From positions 1-64,000 of the forward strand of contig NZ_FOJI01000013.1 of NCBI RefSeq assembly GCF_900111235.1: 64,000 bases of DNA. The letters are read 5' to 3'. A program made the translations under genes and the position numbers. The notes beneath the pieces were generated by a model that saw only the letters and a list, made by a program, of their open reading frames with translations, made no database searches and had not been told where the DNA came from. Shown piece after piece: positions 1 through 9,419 of the stretch. Position 1 is the stretch's first letter, and each line of letters opens with the position of its first letter. This DNA comes from [Clostridium] fimetarium (lineage in GTDB: Bacteria; Bacillota; Clostridia; Lachnospirales; Lachnospiraceae).

Positions 1-29
1 TAAAGTACGCACTTTTTTCACAATAAATA

Positions 30-72
30 AAGCTTGGAGTTCCCTGTTTATGGGGCTTCCAAGCTTTTTACT
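30..72 (+). terminator. Rho-independent terminator at left edge
   Basis: AAGCTTGGAGTTCCC and GGGGCTTCCAAGCTT form a hairpin with G-T wobbles, followed by a short T-run on the plus strand. It probably ends a plus-strand gene left of the window, of which nothing is visible here. Confidence 0.6.
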
Positions 73-145
73 CTTCTCTAACTGTCAAACGTGAGGATAT
101 ATTTCAGCAAAGTGAAAGTCTTTTCACAAAACTTTCATTAAAAAC

Positions 146-178
146 AAAAAACTCACAAAATTAATCTTTGTAAGTTTT
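146..178 (-). terminator. Terminator of the small lipoprotein gene
   Basis: On the minus strand AAACTTACAAA pairs with TTTGTGAGTTT across a short loop and runs into a T-rich tail. It lies about 30 bases past the lipoprotein stop codon. Confidence 0.55.
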
Positions 179-205
179 TATTTACTGTGCCAATATGGGC
201 AAATC

Positions 206-481
206 TTATCTTGTTTGCGCTTGAATTGTACCTCCAAATACGGTTGCCAATTCTTCTGTTTTTTTATTAATATCAGTTTTTAGTTCATTTATGCCGTTAC
301 TCGCTTTGGTTTCGAATTCATTTATACCTTTGCTAGTATTCGTAATCACTTCACTGGCTGAGCCACGGATTCCACTACTTGCTTTATTACCATCATCAGT
401 ATCTTTTTTACCACAACCAGTCATTGCTCCAACGCACATGATTAAAATGGCACTAAGTAATAAAAATTTTGCTTTTACCAT
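206..481 (-). CDS. Small lipoprotein of unknown function
   Basis: A 91-residue protein with a lipoprotein signal peptide: positively charged start (MVKAKF), hydrophobic stretch, then a lipobox ending TGC at about residues 21-23. The mature part is hydrophilic and holds two similar segments (ITNTSKGINEFETK and KASNGINELKTD), suggesting a short amphipathic helical repeat. The start is supported by AAAGGAG just upstream. It stands alone between a terminator and a palindromic repeat, so the context gives no job. The export prediction is firm, the role is unknown. Confidence 0.7.
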   Translation of the reverse strand: MVKAKFLLLSAILIMCVGAMTGCGKKDTDDGNKASSGIRGSASEVITNTSKGINEFETKASNGINELKTDINKKTEELATVFGGTIQAQTR

Positions 482-540
482 AACTATTCTCCTTTGAAAA
501 TTAACTTCTCAATTTATTATGAACAATTACTTGATTCTTA

Positions 541-650
541 TGCGGAGGAAAAAGATAAAGTTTGCTAGTTCAAGGGGAAAAAGACAAAGTTTGCTAGTTC
601 AGTTGACTTCGTCAAGATTCACTTGCAAACTTTGTCTTTTTCCTTGGGCT
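541..650. repeat. Large intergenic palindromic element (subfamily B, copy 1)
   Basis: Bases 572-594 are an almost perfect inverted repeat of 624-644 (one extra G). The centre carries TTGACTTCGTCAA, itself a small hairpin. A second, degenerate copy of the left arm (about 543-570) lies directly before it. The central and right parts match the element at 11696-11768 read in the opposite orientation (shared GTTCAGTTGACTTCGTCAA and TGCAAACTTT). It lies past the 3' end of ribU and could terminate that transcript, but it is far longer than a usual terminator. Confidence 0.75.
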
Positions 651-756
651 CAGTACCTTAAAGTAAAAGAGTAAAGCAAAAGCCAAAGTTCAAATTATAA
701 AACGAAAAGAAAAATGTAAAACAAAATTAAAATATTAAAAAAATTAAATAAATGTA

Positions 757-1491
757 CTAGTTTTTGATTATTTTGCTGACGTATTTGTATAACACGCCTG
801 TCGCGATAGCAACTAATGTACCTTTTAATATGTTAAATGGTGCGACTGCTAATGCTACGAAAGAAAATACATTTGTAATGTTACTATTTACAGCGGTACC
901 TGCTGCAATCAGGTATTCCATTGGTATTCCATATAATTCTGCATACTTTGGAAGCAGATAAAATGCATTCAATAAACATCCAGCAATTACGAGTACTGCA
1001 GTACCAACTATCATACCAATAATAGCGCTTTTCTTGGTTTTCTTGAATAAGTATATTGTTGCTGCAGGAACTACATAAAAACATCCTAATATGAAATTTG
1101 CAAAATCACCCACGAATACTGTTGTAGTACCTTTGATTACTAGGTGAAGGAGAACTTTAACGCCTTCTATAACAACACCTGCTGCTGGTCCAAACATAAA
1201 TGCACCTATCAGCACTGGTATTTCACTTGCATCTATCTTATAAAAGTCCGGTACAAATGGAATCGGGAATTCAAAGAACATTAGGATAAATGCCAACGCT
1301 GAGAGCATTGCAATCACTGTCATTCTGTTGATTCTTGTCTTTGCCTGGTTGAATTTAACACCCGTCTTTTTCTCAATTAATTTCTCACTTAATTTTGCGA
1401 TAGCATATACTGCTACCATAATTATTATTGATATTAATATAAATATCACATTGTCCTTCACTTGCTCAAATAACTTTCCTAAATTCATCAT
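757..1491 (-). CDS. ribU: Riboflavin ECF transporter substrate-binding subunit RibU
   Basis: A 244-residue integral membrane S-component for riboflavin uptake. The assignment rests on the ECF S-component pattern (repeated hydrophobic helices, ALAFILMFFEFPIPFVPDFY near residue 65 and a Gly-rich loop after it) and on an FMN riboswitch directly upstream. In the known systems it works with the shared EcfA/A'/T module, which is not in this window. It is longer than a typical RibU because of an N-terminal extension with one membrane segment (about residues 14-34) and a charged linker. The start has GGAGG seven bases upstream. Expression should fall when FMN is abundant, through the riboswitch and its terminator. 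Confidence 0.85.
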   Translation of the reverse strand: MMNLGKLFEQVKDNVIFILISIIIMVAVYAIAKLSEKLIEKKTGVKFNQAKTRINRMTVIAMLSALAFILMFFEFPIPFVPDFYKIDASEIPVLIGAFMFGPAAGVVIEGVKVLLHLVIKGTTTVFVGDFANFILGCFYVVPAATIYLFKKTKKSAIIGMIVGTAVLVIAGCLLNAFYLLPKYAELYGIPMEYLIAAGTAVNSNITNVFSFVALAVAPFNILKGTLVAIATGVLYKYVSKIIKN

Positions 1492-1565
1492 TTCTTTTCC
1501 TCCATAAATTTATTTTTTGCAAGCAGCTTATTTTTAATACATTTAATTTTAATCAACTTTTACAG

Positions 1566-1598
1566 CAAAAAGCCCTATATCTGTAAAAGACATAGGGC
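1566..1598 (-). terminator. Expression-platform terminator of the FMN riboswitch
   Basis: On the minus strand GCCCTATGTC and GATATAGGGC form a strong hairpin followed by TTTTT. It lies between the riboswitch aptamer and the ribU start, as expected for FMN-induced premature termination. Confidence 0.8.
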
Positions 1599-1644
1599 AT
1601 AATAATAAAAGTTGGCGTCAAATAAAACATACATTACGCATGCT

Positions 1645-1805
1645 TACACTTCTTTCATCCAGACTATACTGTCGGTACGAGATTCTCACTCATTCGGCCT
1701 CTCTAAAGGTTCGTGGACTAATACTGTACTGCATATTTCACAATCAGTAATTACCACCGGTCAAGAATTAACAGTTTTTACTGTTTCACTTTGCCCTGAA
1801 GGTTG
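1645..1805 (-). promoter_or_regulatory. FMN riboswitch (RFN element)
   Basis: Read on the minus strand, the conserved RFN blocks appear in order: TTCAGGGC, GACCGGTGGTAA, AGTCCACGAACC, ACCGACAGTATAGTCTGGAT and GAAAGAAG. The outer P1 stem is formed by CTTC and GAAG. The family binds FMN and controls riboflavin synthesis or uptake. Here the downstream terminator at 1566-1598 and the ribU gene identify it as a transcriptional off-switch for riboflavin import. Confidence 0.95.
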
Positions 1806-1875
1806 GAGTACTCAAACTCACTCTTCGCTATTAAATTATTGATGCTTGCGATAAATTACTTACCACATTTTTATA

Positions 1876-1904
1876 AATTTATCACAAATATATAAATGTG
1901 TCAA
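1876..1904 (-). promoter_or_regulatory. Sigma-A-type promoter of ribU
   Basis: On the minus strand TTGACA (1899-1904) is followed after 17 bases by TAAATT (1876-1881), about 70 bases before the aptamer. The -35 is perfect and the -10 weak. Confidence 0.5.
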
Positions 1905-1936
1905 CCATTAGTATCCTCTGCAACGCGTTTCCAGTA

Positions 1937-3115
1937 TCATCTACATTGCGTTTCTTTCAACCAATTTCCAATAATTTCTACGATTTCATTCATTATTTCC
2001 ACTGGTTGCACTAATGCAAATCGAACAAAGCCCTCTCCAAGTGAACCAAACGAATTACCTGGTGTACATATAACGCCTGTGTTTTCCAACAAATCCATAC
2101 AAAACTTTTCTGAACTTGTGTATCCACTTGGAAGTGGTGCCCATACAAACATGGTGCCGCAAGAATTTGGGACATTCCAGCCAATACTTCTAAACCCGCC
2201 ACAAAGCGCATCTCTTCTATCCTGATACCTTTTCAGATTAATTGCCAAAATATCTTGAGGACCATCGAGTGCTGCAATTGCTGCCTTTTGTACCAAATAA
2301 CTAGCTCCATAGTCAAACTGTGACCGAATGGTTTTGAATTTTTCAATGACTTGTGCATTTCCTAATGCAAAGGAAATCCTAAGCCCTGTCAAATTGTAAG
2401 ATTTTGAAAGTGAATTGAACTCAATTCCAACTTCCATCGCCCCTTCGACAGACAGAAATGAAAACCCTTTTTTTCCATCATATATGATTTCGGAGTATGC
2501 ATTATCATTTACAATTAAGATATTATACTTCTTTGCAAATGCTACTAATTTCTCATAGAATTCAATTGGTGCGCAGGTACATGTTGGATTTAGAGGATAT
2601 GAAACAACCATCATCTTTGCTTTTCTGGCGATTTCTTCTGGAATTTCATCTAAATCGGGAATGAAATTATGTTCCCTATTTAGATTATAGTATTCAATCT
2701 TTGCTCCATTTAAATATGGCCCAACTTCAAATATTGGATATCCAGGATTTGGAACTAATACAATATCGCCCTCATTACAGATTGTTAAGCCAATATGTGC
2801 CATTCCTTCTTGAGTACCTGGCACAGACAGGATCTCGTTGTCCATTAATTTAACATCAAACCGTCTTGCATACCATCTTTTCACAGAATCAATCATCTCC
2901 TGCGAGTCCTCTAGTGCATACTTGTAGTTTTCTGGATTAAGAGCTGCCTTAGAAACCACTTCCATCACATGTTTATCTGGTTCAAAATCTGGTGTTCCAA
3001 CTGATAGATTATATACTTTCATGCCAGTATCAACCATCTCTTTTTTCTTATCATTTAAAATCTTAAATATATTAGGTTGAAAGCTTTCTGCCTTATCTGA
3101 AAAATGAAACTGCAT
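1937..3115 (-). CDS. Class I/II PLP-dependent aminotransferase (DapL/AspC-like)
   Basis: A 392-residue fold-type I aminotransferase. Visible family features are the N-terminal GTPDF motif, the PNPGYPIF segment, the DNAYSEI stretch holding the cofactor-binding Asp/Tyr, and the PLP lysine in SLSKSYNLTGLR. The SKSYNLTG context resembles LL-diaminopimelate aminotransferases and related enzymes (SKTYNMTGWR), so a role in lysine/diaminopimelate or another amino-acid transamination is possible. Substrate cannot be set from the sequence. AGAGGAG precedes the start. It is the only gene in its unit: the ribU promoter follows it and a long AT-rich gap precedes it. Confidence 0.8.
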   Translation of the reverse strand: MQFHFSDKAESFQPNIFKILNDKKKEMVDTGMKVYNLSVGTPDFEPDKHVMEVVSKAALNPENYKYALEDSQEMIDSVKRWYARRFDVKLMDNEILSVPGTQEGMAHIGLTICNEGDIVLVPNPGYPIFEVGPYLNGAKIEYYNLNREHNFIPDLDEIPEEIARKAKMMVVSYPLNPTCTCAPIEFYEKLVAFAKKYNILIVNDNAYSEIIYDGKKGFSFLSVEGAMEVGIEFNSLSKSYNLTGLRISFALGNAQVIEKFKTIRSQFDYGASYLVQKAAIAALDGPQDILAINLKRYQDRRDALCGGFRSIGWNVPNSCGTMFVWAPLPSGYTSSEKFCMDLLENTGVICTPGNSFGSLGEGFVRFALVQPVEIMNEIVEIIGNWLKETQCR

Positions 3116-3323
3116 TTTTATATCTCCTCTTATCTCATTATTATTTAAATTTTGTATTATTCACCTTATTTTATTATCAATATTTTGCGCCTTAATCAAT
3201 GTATTTTATTTACAATATTTGATAATATTAGCATAATAAGATTTTAATTGCAATTTGTAATGATTTTGATTCAATAAAAAAAGTACAAAGATTATTCATC
3301 CCAATACCTTTCCAAAAAACTTT

Positions 3324-3962
3324 CTATTTATTGGTTATTTCTTTTAACTTCTTATCTGCTAATTTTATTTTTTCTTCTCTATTATTTGTACGATTCAGAA
3401 TTCTGATTTTTTCTTTTTCTGATGAGCTATCTTTTAAATCATTATTATAGTTGTGTAGTTTTCGCTGCCCAGACCGTATCTTTTTTTCATAAATTCTAAT
3501 TTTATTATCTTCATGATGACTTCTTTTAGATGCTAATAAAGGAGAATTTATGATCACTTCTTCCATTTTTTCTACTTTATCAAGAAGTCCCTTCTTCTCT
3601 GGCATATTTTCCGGAAGATTTTCTAATGATTCTTTTATTTCATCTAAATTATTTAGTCTGTGCTCAAGCTCATCGGTGATATTTTCTACCAACGATTCAA
3701 TATGCTCAAGAACTTCTCCAGTCGCCTTATTGTAGCTTTTGCCAATAATAATTGTAGATATGGCAAGTACAATTGACGAGACACTGGCAACAAAAGTAAT
3801 TAGATCAATGTTTCTCTCGTTTTTTGATAAGATATAATATGTAATCAATGCCACTATGATAATAATGCTAATTATCCAAAGGTATCTCTTTTTCTTATTC
3901 CAATTTTGATCCATTTTTTTATTTGATTGTTTATCATTCAATTTATTGCATCTTCCTTCCAT
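3324..3962 (-). CDS. Membrane-anchored coiled-coil protein, unknown function
   Basis: A 212-residue protein with a short basic N-terminus, two membrane segments (about residues 29-48 and 54-74) and a long charged C-terminal half rich in Lys, Glu and Asn that is predicted by eye to be coiled coil (GEVLEHIESLVENITDELE and following heptads). I do not recognise a family. The start is uncertain: the first ATG has no clear ribosome site, and a TTG at 3941 preceded by GGAAGGAAG is an alternative. The next gene (3986-4831) ends 23 bases upstream on the same strand, so the two may be co-transcribed. Confidence 0.6.
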   Translation of the reverse strand: MEGRCNKLNDKQSNKKMDQNWNKKKRYLWIISIIIIVALITYYILSKNERNIDLITFVASVSSIVLAISTIIIGKSYNKATGEVLEHIESLVENITDELEHRLNNLDEIKESLENLPENMPEKKGLLDKVEKMEEVIINSPLLASKRSHHEDNKIRIYEKKIRSGQRKLHNYNNDLKDSSSEKEKIRILNRTNNREEKIKLADKKLKEITNK

Positions 3963-3985
3963 AATCTATAATTTTAAAATCGTTA

Positions 3986-4831
3986 TCAAATCACAGCCAC
4001 CAGAAGGATCAGAATGTAACCAATTGAAAATACCATAATAGAGATTTTAAATACCTTGTGTTCAAAAATAGGGTATCTTGGAAATAATTTTAATTCACCT
4101 GTTATAAACTGCTTATTTAATTTAATTCCAATAATAATTTCACTAAATAGGTACCCCAATAACGGTGCTAAAATGCTTACATATATAAAATAGTTGCTGT
4201 TATTTGAATGATCAAAAAATCGTATGATTATAGTAGTTATTATAATGCTTAGATAGCTAATTGCTAACTGAAATTTGTAATTGTGATAAACTCGTTCCCA
4301 ACTTCCATCTGCAAACACTGCAGTTTTAAAGAATGAAAACAATTTCTTTTCATTGTAGACTTGCGACATTTCTCTCTCATCCAATTTTTCCTTCAGTTCG
4401 TAGATGAAATCTCCAATATGTTCGAGAACTACGGTCAATCGAATATTGCCTCCCTTATAGACGATTTTTATCCAGCCACCCGTGTACTTAATTGAAGGAA
4501 ATGCAAGTTTCTTAATGTCTTCATATGGAATGATAATCTGCTTCTTAGCCGTATTATAAACAATCGCTTCATCTGTGAGCGTTATATTGATAGACTGAAA
4601 CTGTTTATATAGGAAATGATAGAAAAATCCCGCCTCCAACAATACACAGAAAAACATAATTAGAATAACAATACCAAAAACATATGGTACATAGCTATTC
4701 ATTTTCTCATGATTTGTAAATATTAATCCAAATGTCATAATGAAAATTCCCAAAAATATAAGCATTACTATCCTAACAAAAGATTTAAACGGCGCTCTTA
4801 GATGTTTCCGATAGACAAAAGTCTGATTCAT
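3986..4831 (-). CDS. Membrane protein with PH-like domain (YcxB-like)
   Basis: A 281-residue protein with two N-terminal membrane helices (about 20-38 and 50-72), a cytoplasmic beta-rich segment of about 70 residues (ITLTDEAIVYNT, IIPYEDIKKL, GGWIKIVYKGG) that resembles the bacterial PH-like domain of YcxB-family proteins, and three more helices in the C-terminal half. The function of such proteins is unknown. It lies just upstream of the coiled-coil membrane protein and may share its transcript. The domain assignment is by pattern only. Confidence 0.6.
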   Translation of the reverse strand: MNQTFVYRKHLRAPFKSFVRIVMLIFLGIFIMTFGLIFTNHEKMNSYVPYVFGIVILIMFFCVLLEAGFFYHFLYKQFQSINITLTDEAIVYNTAKKQIIIPYEDIKKLAFPSIKYTGGWIKIVYKGGNIRLTVVLEHIGDFIYELKEKLDEREMSQVYNEKKLFSFFKTAVFADGSWERVYHNYKFQLAISYLSIIITTIIIRFFDHSNNSNYFIYVSILAPLLGYLFSEIIIGIKLNKQFITGELKLFPRYPIFEHKVFKISIMVFSIGYILILLVAVI

Positions 4832-4947
4832 ATTAATTCCCCCTTATGGTGATTCGTTAATAACTATAATAAAATCTAGTTTTTTATAAAATTAACTTTA
4901 CCATATTTTAGGTTGAAATCCAATCACTTTCACTAATTAATACAAGC

Positions 4948-6996
4948 TTACAGTTTAAAATTTCCTACAACTTTATTTAAATCTTTAGAAACATCTTCAT
5001 TTATAACGACCATTTCTGATACCTGTTGAATAACTGTTGATACTTGGTTTACAACTTCCATTATCATACTACTATTTTGTGCAGTATTTTGTGATGATTC
5101 AGAAATTGTTGATACGGCATCTGTTACTTCTACCATTATTTTTTCGATACTCTCTGCCATAACTGCAATTTTTCTAGAAAAATCCTCAAGATCGTTTGCA
5201 TCTGTTCCATATTGTTTCGATACATCTACAAATATCTCATAATCAGGTGTCACTGTATCTAGAACAAATCCTAGCAATTCCTTCGAGTCATTCATTAAAT
5301 TCATAAATGCTGATTCTATACTACCCGTTATATTTTTAATTTTATTTACTGTGGTTGATGTTTGACTAGCCAGTTTTCCTATCTCCCCCGCAACGACTGC
5401 GAATCCTCTTCCCTGCTCTCCAGCTCTCGCCGCTTCTATTTTAGCATTGAGTGAAAGCAAGTTGATTTGTTCGGCTATTTCAGAAATTGTCTCTGCCAAT
5501 TCATTTACAGATGACACTATTTTCGCATTTTCCATACTTGATTTTAATTTCACTTGATAAGAACTTGTTAATGATAAAGCACTGTCATATGATTTCTCAC
5601 TATTTATTTGAATATCACTGGCTCTGTGTTTGATTGCATCTGCCATTGAGGCGCTTTTTACTGTTTCATCAGCAAGTAACGATATCAGACTGGTTACATT
5701 CTCAGCCGATGCACTAACTTCTTCTGTTGATGCACTTGTTGAAATCATATCTTCATTTACTATTTTGATTATATGTTTGATTTTTATAAATTCATCTTTT
5801 AATATTTCTGTTGATTCATTTAGTTTAAAGCTTGAATTTTCAATGTTTTCTGAATGAATAGAAATCGTTTTGATTACATCCTTATTACTTGAATACATAT
5901 GATTCATGGATGTACTCATCTGACCAATTTCATCCTTTGAAACCACATTTAGAGGATTGATTGTGAAATCACCATATGCTAATTTTAATGCGAATTCATT
6001 TATTTTTTTGAGATTTCTTGATACATATTTAACTTGTATTAGTACTGCTATTATAGATAAAAGTACTGCTACTACTGAAACGATTATTAATTCATATGTA
6101 AGTTTATTGACAGGGGCCATTAATTCACTATTTGAAATTTTAATCACTAATTTCCAATTTAATGAATCTACATTCATATAATACAAATTATATCTTGTTC
6201 CATTTTCATAATAATACCCTGTACCACTATCTGAGGCGATTATATTTTTGCCCATGTCAGCGAGTGATGTGTTCGGCTCATTTATAATATTGAGATTCAT
6301 TACCTTTGAAGAATCGCTGTCACATATATAAGTTCCATCTTTCGTTAAGAGTGATGACACTCCACTTCCACCAACAACAATTTGAGATACAATATTTTGT
6401 ATTGAATCAAGTTTGGTATCGACAGTAACAACGCCTATAAATTTTTTATCTGGATCAAGGATTGGAACACTGCAGGTAATCATCGATGTTTTTAACGTTT
6501 CATCATAGATAGGATCTGTATAAAATGTTTCTCCTTTTGAGATTTTTGCATTCGTATACCAATCATATTTAAAATAGTTATATTCTAAGTTACTATATTC
6601 ATAAGTCACTTTCGTGCTCGTTCCATTTTTATATACGTAAGGTCCTATAAATTGAAAATCCGGATTAAAAACATAAGGTTCAAACCAGATACCAGTTCCC
6701 GTTGATATCTCATTATTTACTACTTGTGCTTTCAACATTGTTTCATATTGAGAAATCTTTGTACTTTTGTAAGTATATGCAACGGAAGATGCAATGGATT
6801 TTGCTGTAGTATCCAAACTATCCAGTTGCATCCTGATGTTATTTATTTCAGATTGAAGTCTTGCCTCCATTTGTTTTTGTATTTCAGATTCTATAATCGC
6901 TTTGCTGGAAGAATAGCTTACGAATGTGAGTAAAAACATTGCAACTATTATAATCGGTAAAATCAAACATAACATTCTTGTTCCAATTTTTTTCAT
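4948..6996 (-). CDS. Methyl-accepting chemotaxis protein with dCache-type sensor
   Basis: A 682-residue transmembrane chemoreceptor. It has an N-terminal membrane helix (about 9-29), a long extracytoplasmic region of roughly 260 residues with dCache features ([19 protein letters not shown], and [12 protein letters not shown]), a second helix near residue 300, a HAMP segment and a cytoplasmic coiled-coil signalling domain. The hairpin tip [20 protein letters not shown] is the conserved CheA/CheW contact. A usual [18 protein letters not shown] tip is slightly altered here (Ser and Lys substitutions). No che genes are in the window, so it is an orphan receptor. AAAGGGA precedes the start. Confidence 0.92.
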   Translation of the reverse strand: MKKIGTRMLCLILPIIIVAMFLLTFVSYSSSKAIIESEIQKQMEARLQSEINNIRMQLDSLDTTAKSIASSVAYTYKSTKISQYETMLKAQVVNNEISTGTGIWFEPYVFNPDFQFIGPYVYKNGTSTKVTYEYSNLEYNYFKYDWYTNAKISKGETFYTDPIYDETLKTSMITCSVPILDPDKKFIGVVTVDTKLDSIQNIVSQIVVGGSGVSSLLTKDGTYICDSDSSKVMNLNIINEPNTSLADMGKNIIASDSGTGYYYENGTRYNLYYMNVDSLNWKLVIKISNSELMAPVNKLTYELIIVSVVAVLLSIIAVLIQVKYVSRNLKKINEFALKLAYGDFTINPLNVVSKDEIGQMSTSMNHMYSSNKDVIKTISIHSENIENSSFKLNESTEILKDEFIKIKHIIKIVNEDMISTSASTEEVSASAENVTSLISLLADETVKSASMADAIKHRASDIQINSEKSYDSALSLTSSYQVKLKSSMENAKIVSSVNELAETISEIAEQINLLSLNAKIEAARAGEQGRGFAVVAGEIGKLASQTSTTVNKIKNITGSIESAFMNLMNDSKELLGFVLDTVTPDYEIFVDVSKQYGTDANDLEDFSRKIAVMAESIEKIMVEVTDAVSTISESSQNTAQNSSMIMEVVNQVSTVIQQVSEMVVINEDVSKDLNKVVGNFKL

Positions 6997-7076
6997 CTAC
7001 AGTTCCCTTTCATTTTATCTTATTTTTCGTGTAGTTATTTGTTCTACTTTTGGCATATAATTGGAAATAAAAAAAT

Positions 7077-7102
7077 ACGCATATTTAATATAAAATATGC
7101 GT
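7077..7102 (-). terminator. Terminator of bioY
   Basis: ACGCATATTT and AAATATGCGT form a perfect 10-bp hairpin followed on the minus strand by a run of T residues, between the bioY stop codon and the chemoreceptor start. Confidence 0.7.
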
Positions 7103-7163
7103 GTAAAAACTATATATAATTATGCCTAATGCTATGTAAAATCAAATAAATATATTAAATTAA

Positions 7164-7709
7164 TTAGATTAATATATGTGCCCTAACTAATTGCTTTCTA
7201 ATAATAGGACCAATTATGACAGCACAAGCAATTTTTACTATATCCAACGGAATAAAAGGAATTACACAAATAACAGCTGCTGCATGAAAAGATACGTTTT
7301 GTTGATATGCAAACCATACTGTACCAAACGCATATAAAACAACGGTTCCAAGTAACATCCCAATTACATACATATAAATTTTCCCACGAAATTTATCGAT
7401 AAATATACCACTAATAATCGCTAAAAACACAAATCCAATTAAGTAGCCTCCGGTTGGTCCAAATAATCTATCAGGGCCACCTCTAAATCCAGAGAATACG
7501 GGAATTCCAACATATCCTATTAATAGATAAATCAAACAACTGATTGTTCCCATTTTCCACCCAAGTATTATTACAGTTATCAGTATTATCAAGTTCGTCA
7601 GTGAAATTGGTACTAAACCAATCGGGATTGAAAATGGTCCTATAATGCAAATTATTGCTGTCATTACACCTATCAGTGCTATTTTGTAAATACTAATTTT
7701 CTTTTCCAT
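7164..7709 (-). CDS. bioY: Biotin ECF transporter substrate-binding protein BioY
   Basis: A 181-residue, six-helix membrane protein that binds biotin and imports it with an energy-coupling module. The BioY hallmarks are the N-terminal ALIGVMTAIICIIGPFSIPI stretch, PISLTNLIILI, and the loop GGPDRLFGPTGGYLIGF around residues 76-92, which matches the family's ...GPTGGY... signature. It is a single-gene unit: a terminator follows and a BirA-type operator precedes it. No biotin biosynthesis genes are in the window, so this cell may depend on uptake. Confidence 0.93.
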   Translation of the reverse strand: MEKKISIYKIALIGVMTAIICIIGPFSIPIGLVPISLTNLIILITVIILGWKMGTISCLIYLLIGYVGIPVFSGFRGGPDRLFGPTGGYLIGFVFLAIISGIFIDKFRGKIYMYVIGMLLGTVVLYAFGTVWFAYQQNVSFHAAAVICVIPFIPLDIVKIACAVIIGPIIRKQLVRAHILI

Positions 7710-7770
7710 TCATTTTTCTCACATTCTGTATGTATTTATTTTCTTATAATTATAATACCGTCATTCCATA

Positions 7771-7801
7771 TTGTCAACCTTTTTTATGATTAGGTTAACA
7801 T
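7771..7801 (-). promoter_or_regulatory. Candidate BirA (biotin repressor) operator
   Basis: TTGTCAACC and GGTTAACAT form an imperfect dyad separated by 13 bases, about 60-90 bases upstream of bioY. The arms match the BirA operator half-sites (TTGTAAACC / GGTTTACAA type) known across bacteria. Spacing is slightly shorter than usual. BirA itself is not in the window. Confidence 0.55.
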
Positions 7802-7840
7802 TAAACCTTTATACTATTTGGTTATTATAAAAAAACAAAA

Positions 7841-7887
7841 TAAGCCAATTAATATTTAGTTCAATACTCTAAATATTAATTGGCTTA
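7841..7887 (-). terminator. Terminator of the dbpA-like helicase gene
   Basis: A perfect 19-bp inverted repeat (TAAGCCAATTAATATTTAG and its complement) is followed on the minus strand by a T-rich tract, directly after the helicase gene and before the bioY operator. Confidence 0.85.
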
Positions 7888-7930
7888 TTAAATTAAAAAG
7901 ATGATATCACCCTAACTGGATAGGATTAAA

Positions 7931-9379
7931 TTATCCCTGTGTAATCCTAACGTTTCTAAGCTTTCCTTTAATCGTTTTTTCTTGCAATGCATCAAGCACA
8001 GTTTTACCTTTACCATTTAGAATCTCAACATAAGTTAAGCTATCTCTAACATCAATAATACCAATATCTTCTGCCTCAACCCCGTCCAGACTGCATACTG
8101 TTCCTACAATATCGACTGCACGCATTTTGGCTTTTTTGCCACCACTGACTGAAATACGTGTAATTGTCTTATTAAATCCAGCACCTTTTTTAGCTCTTAA
8201 TACTGGCTTTTCGTTCTGTCTATCCCAAAATGCTTTTTCTTCCTTTGATTCTTTCAAATCTTTTCTACTTGGAACTTCGGCATCTTTAATATGCATGTGA
8301 ATATATTCTTCTACCATATCGCGCATACTTTTATCATAATTCGTAATAAGGCTGATGGCTTTTCCCGAATTACCATTTCTTCCGGTTCTTCCTATACGAT
8401 GAACATATGCTTCTTTTCCAGTAGGAAAATCATAATTAAATACATGTGTCAGATTTTCAAAATCAATTCCTCTTGCTGCAACTTCTGTTGCAATCAAACA
8501 GCGAAATCTTCCTTCTCTGAAGCCTTCAATTGTTTTAATTCTATCACTCTGATCTATTTCACCGTGAATGATACCACTTTTAACTCCATCTTTCTTGAGC
8601 ATTCGAGACAGTACATTTACCATATCCCTTGTGCCGCAAAACACCATACAACTTTCTGGATTTTCCTTGATTAATATAGATAAAAATGCATCATACTTTT
8701 TGTCACCAGTGACTTCATATATGGTCTGATCTACTTCATCCACCGTTTCTGTTTCTGACTCTATTGTGATTGTTTCAGGATTCGTCATGTATTTTTCAAT
8801 AAGATTTTCAAGACTTTCACCCAAGGTTGCTGAAAAGAGCATAATTACCCTTTTCGATGGAATCTTTTCAATAATTTTACTCACTTCATCAATAAATCCC
8901 ATATCAAGCATCAAATCAGCCTCATCAATTACAAGGTATTTTATTTTGCTCAAATCGAGCGATCCACGGCGAACATGATCCATCACACGTCCTGGTGTTC
9001 CTACTACAATATGTGTTTTCTGCTTTAACGTCTGAATTTGCTTGTCAATTGGAAATCCTCCAAACACATCTGCTACTTTGAGTCGTTTATTTCGTCCTAT
9101 ATTAAAGATTTCCTGTTTTACTTGCACAGTAAGTTCCCTTGATGGCTCTAACACCAACGCTACTGGAGAATTTTCTGACCAGTCTGCGAGTTCACAAAGT
9201 GGTATTGCAAATGCCGCTGTTTTTCCACTTCCTGTCTGGGATTTTGCAACGATATCCCTTCCCTGCAATGCAAATGGAATCACTTGTTTTTGAATATCGG
9301 TTGGTTCCGTATATCCTAATATTGTAAGTGCATCCACAATTTCACTTGTTATGTTGTATTCGCTAAATTGGTTTTTCAT
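7931..9379 (-). CDS. dbpA: DEAD-box RNA helicase, DbpA/YxiN type
   Basis: A 482-residue ATP-dependent RNA helicase. Motifs in order: Q motif region (YTEPTDIQKQVIPFALQGRD), Walker A AKSQTGSGKT, PSRELTVQ, TPGRVMDH, DEAD (VIDEADLMLD), SAT (LFSATL), and the C-terminal RecA domain with HRIGRTGR. The last 75 residues (TRISVSGGKKAKMRAVDIVG onwards) fit the DbpA RNA-binding domain, which in DbpA/YxiN recognises hairpin 92 of 23S rRNA and serves large-subunit assembly. Length matches the family. It forms a one-gene unit with a strong terminator. Confidence 0.92.
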   Translation of the reverse strand: MKNQFSEYNITSEIVDALTILGYTEPTDIQKQVIPFALQGRDIVAKSQTGSGKTAAFAIPLCELADWSENSPVALVLEPSRELTVQVKQEIFNIGRNKRLKVADVFGGFPIDKQIQTLKQKTHIVVGTPGRVMDHVRRGSLDLSKIKYLVIDEADLMLDMGFIDEVSKIIEKIPSKRVIMLFSATLGESLENLIEKYMTNPETITIESETETVDEVDQTIYEVTGDKKYDAFLSILIKENPESCMVFCGTRDMVNVLSRMLKKDGVKSGIIHGEIDQSDRIKTIEGFREGRFRCLIATEVAARGIDFENLTHVFNYDFPTGKEAYVHRIGRTGRNGNSGKAISLITNYDKSMRDMVEEYIHMHIKDAEVPSRKDLKESKEEKAFWDRQNEKPVLRAKKGAGFNKTITRISVSGGKKAKMRAVDIVGTVCSLDGVEAEDIGIIDVRDSLTYVEILNGKGKTVLDALQEKTIKGKLRNVRITQG

Positions 9380-9419
9380 TTAAATCCTCATCTTCTAATT
9401 TCTTTTCTTATTTGATTGA

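Noticed and set aside
1612-1842. 76-residue plus-strand open frame
   Set aside because: It is antisense to the FMN riboswitch.
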